The translations under genes were made by a program, and so were the position numbers. The notes under the pieces are model-generated. The model saw nothing but the letters and a program-made list of their open reading frames with translations, was not told where the DNA came from and searched no databases. A stretch of DNA of 64,000 bases. Origin: Oscillospiraceae bacterium. GTDB lineage: Bacteria; Bacillota; Clostridia; Oscillospirales; Acutalibacteraceae. This document shows positions 45,725 to 53,336 of the stretch, piece after piece; the stretch's first letter is position 1, and every line of letters starts with the position of its first letter. The stretch spans positions 1 to 64,000 of the forward strand of contig JALCPP010000009.1 of the NCBI GenBank assembly GCA_022650485.1, written 5' to 3'.

Positions 45725-46610
45725 TAGAATGATTCAGGGATTGATTTTGCAGGGAATCGGCGGTTTTTATTCGGTGGAGACCGCCGATCGGGTGTATGAG
45801 TGCCGTGCCAGGGGAATCTTTCGTAAAAACAAGGTGACGCCGCTTGCGGGGGATTTCGTTCGTATTTCCGCAGAGCCGGATGGTACCGGAACCGTCGATG
45901 AAATACTGCCGCGCAGGAACTGCCTGCTTCGCCCCCCGGTTGCCAATTTGGATCAGCTGGTGATTGTTGTTTCTGCCTGCGAGCCGTCGCCGAATCTGCT
46001 GAATACGGACCGCGTGATTGCCGCGGCGCTCGACAAGGGGATTGAGCCGGTTCTTGTATTTTCAAAGACGGACCTGATGCCGGTGAGAGCACTGGAAGAG
46101 ATTTATGCCAATACCGGAATACGCCGGTTCAGCATTTCCTGTGAAACCGGGGAGGGTGTGCAGGGGGTACTGCAGATTCTGGCGGGAAAAACGACAGCCT
46201 TTACAGGAAATTCCGGTGTTGGAAAATCCACTCTTTTAAACAGCATGTTCCGTGGGCTGGATCTTCAAACCGGGGAAATCAGTCACAAACTTGGCAGGGG
46301 ACGTCACACGACACGGAAAGTACAGCTTTTAAAATTGGACGGCGGCGGATATGTGGCGGATACCCCCGGGTTTTCTTCCATTACGCTGGAAAAAAGCGAT
46401 CGCATTTCCAAAGAAAATCTGCCGCTTTGTTTTCCGGAATTTCTCCCTTATTTACAGCAGTGCCGTTTTACGTCCTGCTCCCATACCTGCGAAAAAGGCT
46501 GCGCTGTGCTGCAGGCGGTCAGGGATGGGAAGATCAGTGAATCAAGGCACGAAAGCTATACGGCAATGTATCGGGAAATGGATGGGATCAGGGAATGGAA
46601 CAAAAAGTAA
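45717..46610 (+). CDS. rsgA: Ribosome small subunit-dependent GTPase A
   Basis: A 297-residue circularly permuted GTPase for late 30S assembly. N-terminal OB-fold (ILQGIGGFYSVETADRVYEC, PLAGDFVRI). G4-like SKTD precedes the P-loop GNSGVGKSTLLNSMF and G3 DTPGF. The zinc module CRFTSCSHTCEKGCAV is at the C-terminus. ATG at 45717 inside prkC is chosen; ATG 45729 is a possible alternative. Overlaps thiN by 16 bases. The rpe gene usually found next is missing here. Confidence 0.95.
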   Translation: MIDRMIQGLILQGIGGFYSVETADRVYECRARGIFRKNKVTPLAGDFVRISAEPDGTGTVDEILPRRNCLLRPPVANLDQLVIVVSACEPSPNLLNTDRVIAAALDKGIEPVLVFSKTDLMPVRALEEIYANTGIRRFSISCETGEGVQGVLQILAGKTTAFTGNSGVGKSTLLNSMFRGLDLQTGEISHKLGRGRHTTRKVQLLKLDGGGYVADTPGFSSITLEKSDRISKENLPLCFPEFLPYLQQCRFTSCSHTCEKGCAVLQAVRDGKISESRHESYTAMYREMDGIREWNKK

Positions 46611-47230
46611 CATGTATGGTGATCGGCTCTGTGCCGATGCAAAAAAATATAATTTTTAATGAATACAAAAAAGAAAACTGCTATGTAATTTGTGCCGACG
46701 GCGGCCTGGATAATGCAAATCGGTTTCAGATCAGCCCGGACTTGCTGATCGGGGATTTTGACTCTTACCGCGGTGAACTGCCCGGTGGGGTGGAAACAAT
46801 CCGGCTGAAAGTGGAAAAGGATGAAACCGATACTCTTGCGGCTGTGAAGGAAGGGATTCGCCGTGGCTTTCGCAGCTTTGTGCTGTTTGGGGAATTGGGC
46901 GGTGAGCGGTTCGACCATTCCTACGGGAATCTCTGCGTTCTTCAATATCTGTGCCATCAGGGGTGTAAGGCAGTGCTGATTGGGGAAAACTGCAGGCTGT
47001 TTTTGCTTTCAGGTGGAAGACTGAGCTTGAATGGCATGAAGGGCTCCACGGTTTCGGTTTTTCCGTTTGGATGTTCCGCCTGCCGGGTCAGTTATATCGG
47101 TATGAAATATCCGTTGACAAAAACAGTCCTTCATTCGGACAATCCTCTCGGCGTCAGCAACCGCATTGAAGCCGAAGAAGCTCGTATTGCCATTCACGAT
47201 GGCGATGCTTTGATTATTATTCAGGCCTAA
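46595..47230 (+). CDS. thiN: Thiamine pyrophosphokinase
   Basis: A 211-residue enzyme converting thiamine to thiamine diphosphate. VICADGGLDNANRFQISPDL, LIGDFDSYRG, EKDETDTLAAVKEGI and GGERFDHSYGNL are the family motifs. ATG at 46595 overlaps rsgA, so translation is coupled. No thiamine riboswitch is visible, as expected inside an operon. Followed by the small membrane peptide and spoVM. Confidence 0.94.
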   Translation: MEQKVTCMVIGSVPMQKNIIFNEYKKENCYVICADGGLDNANRFQISPDLLIGDFDSYRGELPGGVETIRLKVEKDETDTLAAVKEGIRRGFRSFVLFGELGGERFDHSYGNLCVLQYLCHQGCKAVLIGENCRLFLLSGGRLSLNGMKGSTVSVFPFGCSACRVSYIGMKYPLTKTVLHSDNPLGVSNRIEAEEARIAIHDGDALIIIQA

Positions 47231-47308
47231 ATTTCTTTTATGCACACATTTCCCGCCGCTGTATATACTGTAATTAGAACATAAAAACTGCGGCGGGGCG
47301 GTGAGTAT

Positions 47309-47470
47309 ATGGGAGGCAGGCATAAGGGCAACACAAAATGCTGGTCGCGCTACATTGTGGCATTTGGCCTTGGTTTACTTCTTTCCTGCTTTTGCCCCAT
47401 GGGTTTGATTATGTTTTTAGCGTCCATTATCATCATTGCGTTGGGCGTCGCACTTTTTAAAGGGTGCTGA
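47309..47470 (+). CDS. Small membrane protein, 53 residues
   Basis: Starts MGGRHKGNTKCWSRYIVAF. A positively charged N-terminus is followed by two short hydrophobic stretches (VAFGLGLLLSCFCPMGLIMF and LASIIIIALGVALF) and ends in KGC. Four cysteines are notable: one in KCW, two in SCFC and one at the C-terminus. It resembles short Cys-containing hydrophobic proteins seen in Clostridia, with no known function. The ribosome site is GCGGTGAG. It lies between thiN and spoVM, so a spore-membrane role is possible but unproven. Confidence 0.75.
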   Translation: MGGRHKGNTKCWSRYIVAFGLGLLLSCFCPMGLIMFLASIIIIALGVALFKGC

Positions 47471-47495
47471 ACATAATTCCGGGAGGGATACATCG

Positions 47496-47576
47496 ATGAA
47501 GATTGTTGTTGTACACAGTTCGAAATTTTGGAGCTTTTTGCTGCGCAGGATGTTCAATATCAAAAAGGAACAATAG
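47496..47576 (+). CDS. spoVM: SpoVM, spore coat anchoring peptide
   Basis: A 26-residue peptide, MKIVVVHSSKFWSF then LLRRMFNIKKEQ, the same length as B. subtilis SpoVM and an amphipathic helix with a basic tail. GGGAGGG lies eight bases before ATG 47496. Position after thiN matches the B. subtilis order (thiN-spoVM). In B. subtilis SpoVM sits on the convex forespore membrane and anchors SpoIVA. The conserved Pro9 of that protein is Ser9 here, while Lys10, Phe11 and Arg17 are kept. Easily missed because of its size. Confidence 0.85.
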   Translation: MKIVVVHSSKFWSFLLRRMFNIKKEQ

Positions 47577-47626
47577 CGGATTGGTTTCCCAAAATAGCGA
47601 ATGAATCTGCCGGAAAAGTTATAGTG

Positions 47627-47670
47627 GAACCCCCGTCTTTCGTCTGGGACGAAAGACGGGGGTTCTTTTT
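47627..47670 (+). terminator. Strong terminator after spoVM
   Basis: GAACCCCCGTCTTTCGTC at 47627-47644 pairs perfectly (18 bp) with its complement at 47648-47665 over a TGG loop, followed by TTTTT. It ends the long yicC-to-spoVM block. Confidence 0.95.
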
Positions 47671-47684
47671 GTGGCGACGGCAAA

Positions 47685-48020
47685 ATGTGGGTGCGTTCTT
47701 TATTGTTTCATTACCGCGGACGTCTGGGGGGAGGTCCGGGAGGCGGAGGCCCCGGCGGCCTGGCTGGACGGGGCGGTCTGGGTGGACGCGGTCCGGGCCG
47801 GCATGGCCGTCTGGGGCACCAGGGGGCAGCCGGCCACCACTGGCAGAACGGCGACGGGCATCTTCTTGGCATAATTTACATCTCCTCTTTCTTAACTTAT
47901 GCGCGAACGGCATATTTGGGCATAAACCGAAGCAAAAAAGAATTCCAACCACAGGTCATATCAGAAGAAGAGGCAATTTCCGGCAATGAACTGCTTCTTT
48001 GGAAAAATATGAGAATCTAA
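47685..48020 (+). CDS. Gly-rich hypothetical ORF in a very GC-rich tract
   Basis: A 111-codon open frame from ATG 47685. Residues 10-50 are dominated by Gly with Arg, Pro and His (HYRGRLGGGPGGGGPGGLAG, GRGPGRHGRLGHQG), then the frame becomes ordinary (FLTYARTAYLGINRSKKEFQ). Bases 47715-47860 are far more GC-rich than the neighbours. No good ribosome site precedes the ATG, which is only 15 bases after the terminator. It could be a Gly-rich spore-surface-type protein, a degraded gene, or non-coding. Status doubtful. Confidence 0.35.
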   Translation: MWVRSLLFHYRGRLGGGPGGGGPGGLAGRGGLGGRGPGRHGRLGHQGAAGHHWQNGDGHLLGIIYISSFLTYARTAYLGINRSKKEFQPQVISEEEAISGNELLLWKNMRI

Positions 48021-48083
48021 TCAGTATAAAAATGATTGATCCGCAAAAACTATTCTGCAAATAACATGTTGTGGCAGGCTGAT

Positions 48084-49205
48084 ATGATTGCACTTTTAAA
48101 AAATGTGGAATGTTATTGTCCGCGGTATGTGGGCCAAAGAGATATTGTCATTGCAAACAGTAAAATAGAACGTATTGATCCGGCGGGAAAGTGGGGTAAC
48201 TGCGCTCTTTTCGACCGGATCATTGACTGTGACGGGCTCATAGCTTTGCCCGGCCTGATCGACCAGCATGTTCATTTGGTGGGGGGAGGCGGGGAACATG
48301 GATTTTCCAGCCGAATCAGTGATATAGCCCCCGACGATATTTTTTTGGCCGGTGTGACCACAGTGGTTGGGCTGCTTGGGTTCGACAGTTATACAAAAAA
48401 TCCCGCCAATCTTTTTGCAAAGGCCAAAAGCCTGAAAAAAGCGGGGCTGACGGCTTATATTTATTCAGGCAGTTATACGTTTCCCATGGCGTCCCTGACT
48501 CACAGCATTTTATGGGATTTGATTTTGGTGGATGAAGTGATTGGGGTGGGAGAAGTCGCGATTGCCGACCATCGTTCCTCTCAGCCGAGTGTTTTACAGC
48601 TGGCGGAGCTTGCCGGTGCTGTTCATGCGGGCGGCATGATTGCCGGCAAGGCGGGGGTGGTCCATATCCATCTGGGGGATGGAAAAAAGGGAATGCGGTT
48701 GCTGCTGGATGTTCTTGAGCAGACAGATCTGCCGCTGAAGATGTTTGTTCCAACCCATGTCAACCGACGGCCGGAGCTGTTTTGGCAGGCAATGCAATAC
48801 TGTAAGGAAGGTGGAAATATCGACTTGACGGCAGGGGAAACCTATGGAATTCCCGCCCCTGACGCGATAGAGATGATTGTGAAAAACGGAATGGACCTTT
48901 CGCGGGTTACAGTCAGTTCCGATTCCAATGGGAGCATTCCTACCGGAGGAGTAGGAAAGATTCAAGAATTATATGATGATATCCGCAACTGCGTTCTCAA
49001 AAAGGGAATCTGTCCGGAAACCGCTTTTGGTCTGGTAACTGAAAATGTGGCGAAAGAGCTTGGACTATTCCCGCGGAAAGGTGTGCTTCGAGCGGGCGCG
49101 GATGCCGATATTGCTCTTTTAGACCGCGGCTATCATTTAGAAAAACTGTTTTGCATGGGCAGACAGATGGTGGAGGACGGGCGGTGTGTCCGTCCGGAGG
49201 AGTGA
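48084..49205 (+). CDS. iadA: Isoaspartyl dipeptidase (beta-aspartyl peptidase)
   Basis: A 373-residue amidohydrolase splitting beta-Asp dipeptides. The metal motif is GLIDQHVHLVGGGGEHGFSS near residue 63, a signature of IadA. Later metal-ligand regions are VVHIHLGDG and FVPTHVNR, and VTVSSDSNGSIP carries the catalytic Asp. ATG at 48084 is chosen because it gives the usual N-terminus (MIALLKNVECYCP) and has GGCAGG upstream; the frame is open to 48036. Next to cyanophycinase and cyanophycin synthetase, its likely job is to hydrolyse beta-Asp-Arg dipeptides released from cyanophycin into Asp and Arg. Confidence 0.9.
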   Translation: MIALLKNVECYCPRYVGQRDIVIANSKIERIDPAGKWGNCALFDRIIDCDGLIALPGLIDQHVHLVGGGGEHGFSSRISDIAPDDIFLAGVTTVVGLLGFDSYTKNPANLFAKAKSLKKAGLTAYIYSGSYTFPMASLTHSILWDLILVDEVIGVGEVAIADHRSSQPSVLQLAELAGAVHAGGMIAGKAGVVHIHLGDGKKGMRLLLDVLEQTDLPLKMFVPTHVNRRPELFWQAMQYCKEGGNIDLTAGETYGIPAPDAIEMIVKNGMDLSRVTVSSDSNGSIPTGGVGKIQELYDDIRNCVLKKGICPETAFGLVTENVAKELGLFPRKGVLRAGADADIALLDRGYHLEKLFCMGRQMVEDGRCVRPEE

Positions 49206-49211
49206 GCATAA

Positions 49212-50030
49212 TTGCAGGATTTTCCAAAGGGATATCTTATTATTATTGGAGGCGCTGAGGATAAAACGGGGGAAAGCGTCATTTTGCGCCGGGCTTCAGA
49301 GATGCTGTCCGGGCCGGACTGGCTGACGGTGCTGACTACGGCAACGGAACAGCCACAGGCGGCGGGGCGGAAGTATCGTGAGGTTTTCACCGGACTTGGA
49401 GTAAAAAACATCAGGGTGCTGGATATCAGTAACCGCGAACAGGCGGAAGACCCTGAAAACGGAACTGCAATCGCAAAATCAAAATGCGTTTTCTTTACCG
49501 GCGGCGACCAGCTTCGAATTACCAGTATTCTTGGGGGCACACGGGTGAATGCGGAGCTGAAAAATCTTTATCACGGCGGGGGAATCGTTATGGGGACCAG
49601 CGCCGGTGCGTCTGCGATGACCTCCACAATGGTGGTGCAGGGAAACGACAATGAACCGGCGCGGAAATGTACGCTGAAAATGGCTCCTGGGCTTGGACTG
49701 TTGGGAGGTGTGATGGTTGACCAGCATTTTGACCAGCGCGGCCGTTTCGGCAGACTGCTGTGCGGAATTGCCGAAAATCCGGATGTTCTTGGCGTGGGAA
49801 TTGATGAAGATACGGCGATTAAGCTTTACCCTGATCAACATTTTGAAGTCATCGGTTCCAACGCCGTAACCATATTGGACGGAAAAACCATTCAAAGTTC
49901 CAATGTTTCAGAATTGAATCAAAATGAACTCCTGATGATTACGGGCGTTACGGTGCATACGCTGCCCACAGGTTATGGCTTTGAACTGAAAAACAGAAAG
50001 GTTTTGCGACTGAATGATGGAAAGCAATAA
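49212..50030 (+). CDS. cphB: Cyanophycinase
   Basis: A 272-residue serine peptidase (S51 family) that cuts cyanophycin into beta-Asp-Arg dipeptides. YLIIIGGAEDKTGESVIL at the start, FFTGGDQLRIT, the nucleophile Ser in GTSAGASAM, and DQHFDQRGRFGRLL are family motifs. TTG at 49212 with GGAGGAGTGAG upstream. No signal peptide, so it acts on intracellular granules. Six bases after iadA and overlapping cphA by 17 bases, so all three are translated together. Confidence 0.93.
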   Translation: MQDFPKGYLIIIGGAEDKTGESVILRRASEMLSGPDWLTVLTTATEQPQAAGRKYREVFTGLGVKNIRVLDISNREQAEDPENGTAIAKSKCVFFTGGDQLRITSILGGTRVNAELKNLYHGGGIVMGTSAGASAMTSTMVVQGNDNEPARKCTLKMAPGLGLLGGVMVDQHFDQRGRFGRLLCGIAENPDVLGVGIDEDTAIKLYPDQHFEVIGSNAVTILDGKTIQSSNVSELNQNELLMITGVTVHTLPTGYGFELKNRKVLRLNDGKQ

Positions 50031-52656
50031 AATACAGATTCTGGACCACCACTACTATCGGGGCAGAAATATTTACAGCCATAAACCGGTGATGAAAATG
50101 GTGGTGGATATTGGCCGCTACGGCTGGATTCCAACAAAGGAAATTCCGGGGTTTCATGAACGACTGCTTTCCGCTTTTCCGGGATTAAGGACCAATTTTT
50201 GCAGCCTGGGTTATGCGGGGGGATTTCTGAAGCGCCTGGAAGATGGAACGTATCTGGCCCATGTTTTGGAACATACGATTCTTGAGATGCAGGCAATGCT
50301 TGGCTATAACGTCGGTTTTGGGCGGACCAGAACGGTGGAAGAACCGTCAAAGTACTATCTTGTCTATCAGTATATCAATGAAGTTTGCGGGCTGGAATGC
50401 GGAAAAGCCGCTGTTTTTATTTTAAACCGTTTCCTTCAGCAGCAGGATGTGGATGTTCAAAAATGGATGCGATATTTGTCCGATATTTCTCTGAATGCGG
50501 AATTGGGCCCCAGTACTTCCGCCATTGTGGAGGAAGCAAGAAAGCGGGAAATTCCGATTACGAGAATTGGGCATGAAAGCCTGGTTCGGCTGGGATATGG
50601 AAAATGCAGCCATCTGGTCGAATCCACTCTGACCGACCTGACCTCCTGTATTTCGGCGGATATTTCTTCTAATAAGCAGCTGACAAAATCGCTGTTAACA
50701 GAAAATAAAATTCCGGTTCCATATGGAAAAACGGTGTATTCAGAGCTATCCGCCGTGATGGCGGCGTCACAGATCGGTCTGCCGGTCGTTGTGAAACCGA
50801 TTGATGGAAATCAGGGAAAAGGTGTTTCTCTGAATCTGAACACGGAAGAAGAAATCAGAGTCTCTTATCGGAATGCGGCGCAATTTGGAACCGGAGCTGT
50901 TGTAGAACAGTATGTGGAGGGAAAAGATTTTCGGGTTTTGGTGGTCGGCGACCGGGTCTGTGCCGTTTCGGAACGATTGCCCGCCTGTGTGAAGGGGGAC
51001 GGGCTGCATACAATTCGGGAACTGGTCGATCTGAAAAACAGTGATTCCAGACGGGGAGAAGCGCATGAAAAGCCTTTAACTAAAATTCATTTGGATCCAG
51101 TGGCAATGGAAGAACTGAAGAAACAGAAAAAATCGCCGGACGATATTCCGCAGCACGGGGAAACCGTTTTGCTGCGAAAAAACGGCAATCTCAGTACCGG
51201 CGGTACAGCAACCGACTGCACGGCTCTGATTCATCCGGAAAATGCGGAATTTGCCGTACGTGCTGCGCAGGTAATCGGTTTAGACGTCGCGGGGGTTGAC
51301 TTTGTCACAGACGACATTTCCCAGTCTATACGTGAAACCGGAGGAGTGATTGTGGAAGTGAACACGGCTCCGGGAATCCGCATGCACTTATACCCCAGCG
51401 AAGGCGCGGCGAGAAATGTCGCAAAGGATATTGTAGACCGGCTTTTTTCGCGGGAATACCGGTTCCCCATCGTATCGGTCACCGGAACCAACGGAAAGAC
51501 AACGACCGTGCGGCTGATTCACCATGTGCTTTCTTTGACCGGGATTCAAGTCGGAATGACCAGCACATGCGGAACTTATATCGGCAGCCGGTGTGTCTGC
51601 AAAGGGGATAATTCCGGCCCGCGCAGTGCCGAATCCCTGCTGGCGGATAAAACCGTGGAAGCCGCGGTGCTTGAAACGGCGCGGGGGGGAATCGTAAGGG
51701 AAGGACTTGGTTATGATCTGGCTGATGTGGGGGTGATCACCAACATTGCAGACGATCATCTGGGCCTAAATGGAATTGAAACACTGGAGGATCTGGCGTT
51801 TGTCAAATCGCTGGTTGTCGAGGCGGTAACCAAAGAAGGGTATGCCGTGCTGAATGCAGCGGATGCCATGACACCCACTATTTTGAAGCGTGTGCGGTCA
51901 AAGGTGATTTTATTTTCCGGCAATCCGGAAACAGACGTTTTTGTACCGAAAAACTGTATCCGCGTTTATGAGGAAAGCGGCTGGATTGTTGTCAAAGAGA
52001 GAGCAAGAAAATGGAAGTTGGTCCAAATTTCTGAAATCCCGGTTACAGGGGGCGGGATGATACCCTGCAATGTGGAAAATTGTCTTGCCGCAGTATCCGC
52101 TCTGCTGGCGTTGCGTATTCCGCTGAAAAAGATTGCGCAGGGGCTGAAAAGTTTTCGTATGAATGCGGGGCGGTTCGAACTGTACCGGCTGGGACGATTT
52201 CACGTTATGTTGGATTATGGACACAACAGACCCGGTTATGAAACCGTGATTTGTGCATGCGGTGGGATGGCGCACAATCGTCTTGTCGGTGTAATCGGCA
52301 TGCCGGGTGACCGAAGTGATGCCGCAATTCGGGATACCGCGCATCTGTGTGCAAAATCATTTGATCAAATCTACGTAAAAGAGGACGAAGACTTGAGGGG
52401 CAGAGGAAAAGGAGAGGTAGCCGGACTGTTTTATAAGACAATTGTGGCAGACGCGTTTCCGCGGGCAAAGGTCACAATTCTTGAAAAGGAAACAGACGCT
52501 TTAAAAGATGCCGTGGTTCACGCAGAAGATGGGGATTTAATTGTTGCGTTTTATGAGCAATTAGAGCCGATGAAAGAAATCCTACTGAGTGCGGGCGCAT
52601 GCCGTGAGGAACTTTGCCCAAGTATGAAGCCGCTTGACCAAATTCAAATTTCTTAA
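50014..52656 (+). CDS. cphA: Cyanophycin synthetase
   Basis: An 880-residue ATP-dependent ligase that builds multi-L-arginyl-poly-L-aspartate. The N-terminal domain (1-160) is followed by an ATP-grasp domain (about 210-480) with VVKPIDGNQGKGVSLNL, FRVLVVGDRVCAVSERLPA and VEVNTAPGIRMHLYPSEGAA. Then comes a Mur-ligase-like domain with P-loop VTGTNGKTTTVRLIHHVL and ITNIADDHLGLNGIETLEDL. This three-part layout and length match CphA1. ATG 50014 or 50017 could be the start. It ends before a strong terminator. Cyanophycin would be a nitrogen and carbon store; the operon holds both synthesis and breakdown. Confidence 0.93.
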   Translation: MMESNKIQILDHHYYRGRNIYSHKPVMKMVVDIGRYGWIPTKEIPGFHERLLSAFPGLRTNFCSLGYAGGFLKRLEDGTYLAHVLEHTILEMQAMLGYNVGFGRTRTVEEPSKYYLVYQYINEVCGLECGKAAVFILNRFLQQQDVDVQKWMRYLSDISLNAELGPSTSAIVEEARKREIPITRIGHESLVRLGYGKCSHLVESTLTDLTSCISADISSNKQLTKSLLTENKIPVPYGKTVYSELSAVMAASQIGLPVVVKPIDGNQGKGVSLNLNTEEEIRVSYRNAAQFGTGAVVEQYVEGKDFRVLVVGDRVCAVSERLPACVKGDGLHTIRELVDLKNSDSRRGEAHEKPLTKIHLDPVAMEELKKQKKSPDDIPQHGETVLLRKNGNLSTGGTATDCTALIHPENAEFAVRAAQVIGLDVAGVDFVTDDISQSIRETGGVIVEVNTAPGIRMHLYPSEGAARNVAKDIVDRLFSREYRFPIVSVTGTNGKTTTVRLIHHVLSLTGIQVGMTSTCGTYIGSRCVCKGDNSGPRSAESLLADKTVEAAVLETARGGIVREGLGYDLADVGVITNIADDHLGLNGIETLEDLAFVKSLVVEAVTKEGYAVLNAADAMTPTILKRVRSKVILFSGNPETDVFVPKNCIRVYEESGWIVVKERARKWKLVQISEIPVTGGGMIPCNVENCLAAVSALLALRIPLKKIAQGLKSFRMNAGRFELYRLGRFHVMLDYGHNRPGYETVICACGGMAHNRLVGVIGMPGDRSDAAIRDTAHLCAKSFDQIYVKEDEDLRGRGKGEVAGLFYKTIVADAFPRAKVTILEKETDALKDAVVHAEDGDLIVAFYEQLEPMKEILLSAGACREELCPSMKPLDQIQIS

Positions 52657-52666
52657 TCAATCAGGA

Positions 52667-52705
52667 AGCCCCGCCGATCGGAAGAAACGGCGGGGCTGTT
52701 TCTTT
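52667..52705 (+). terminator. Terminator of the cyanophycin operon
   Basis: AGCCCCGCCG at 52667-52676 pairs with CGGCGGGGCT at 52688-52697, followed by GTTTCTTTC. Confidence 0.9.
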
Positions 52706-52750
52706 CTTTGGACCATGGTTTGAAGAAGAGGGGAGAAGCTTGAAATCCGC

Positions 52751-52779
52751 TTGCCGACAAGAAAAAGGCAGAGTATAAT
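52751..52779 (+). promoter_or_regulatory. Promoter of nudix-alaX
   Basis: TTGCCG at 52751-52756, 17 bases, TATAAT at 52774-52779. Confidence 0.6.
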
Positions 52780-52805
52780 AAAGAGAACCAACGTGGAAAA
52801 GGGGA

Positions 52806-53336
52806 ATGAATTTGCCGGAGTTTTGCGATATTTATGATAATAACCGAAATAAAACGGGGCGGATTTGGCCCCGAAGGACTCCGATGAAGCCGGGGGATTT
52901 TCGTCTGGTAGTGTACGCGTGGCTTTTTAACGAAGATGGACGCGTGTTGATGACCCTGCGGCATCCTGAAAAAGTGTGGGGCGGATACTGGGAATGTACG
53001 GCTGGCGGAGTTCAGGCAGGGGAGACCAGCCTGCAGGGTGCTCTGCGCGAACTGCGGGAGGAAATTGGCATGTCCTTTTCAGAGCGGGATGCTTCACTTC
53101 TGCACCGTAAATTGGATGGCAATGTTTGGGTCGATATCTGGCTGTTTCGAAAGAGTCCGGCGCTCAGCGAATTGCACCTGCAGCCGGAGGAAGTGACGCG
53201 GGCCAAGTGGGTGGACCGTGCGGAATATGGACAAATGTGCCAGAACGGAATGGTGGTTCCCGCCTGTACCCGGTTTTACGAATGGATGGAAGAAAAGGAG
53301 AATACAGATGAAAAACGAAACGAAAAAACTTTATGA
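52806..53336 (+). CDS. NUDIX hydrolase
   Basis: A 176-residue pyrophosphatase of unknown substrate. The NUDIX box is GGVQAGETSLQGALRELREE then IG, with the metal-binding REEIG. The N-terminal part (FCDIYDNNRNKTGRIWPR) resembles the isopentenyl-diphosphate isomerase/YfcD-like NUDIX branch. Start ATG at 52806 behind AAAGGGG. The tail overlaps the alaX start by 29 bases. Could be a nucleotide-pool cleaner. Confidence 0.88.
   Translation: MNLPEFCDIYDNNRNKTGRIWPRRTPMKPGDFRLVVYAWLFNEDGRVLMTLRHPEKVWGGYWECTAGGVQAGETSLQGALRELREEIGMSFSERDASLLHRKLDGNVWVDIWLFRKSPALSELHLQPEEVTRAKWVDRAEYGQMCQNGMVVPACTRFYEWMEEKENTDEKRNEKTL

Noticed and set aside
47560-47952. 130-codon minus-strand frame over the GC-rich tract
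   Set aside because: It runs through the spoVM terminator hairpin and has no ribosome site; its Pro/Arg richness is the complement of the Gly-rich frame.
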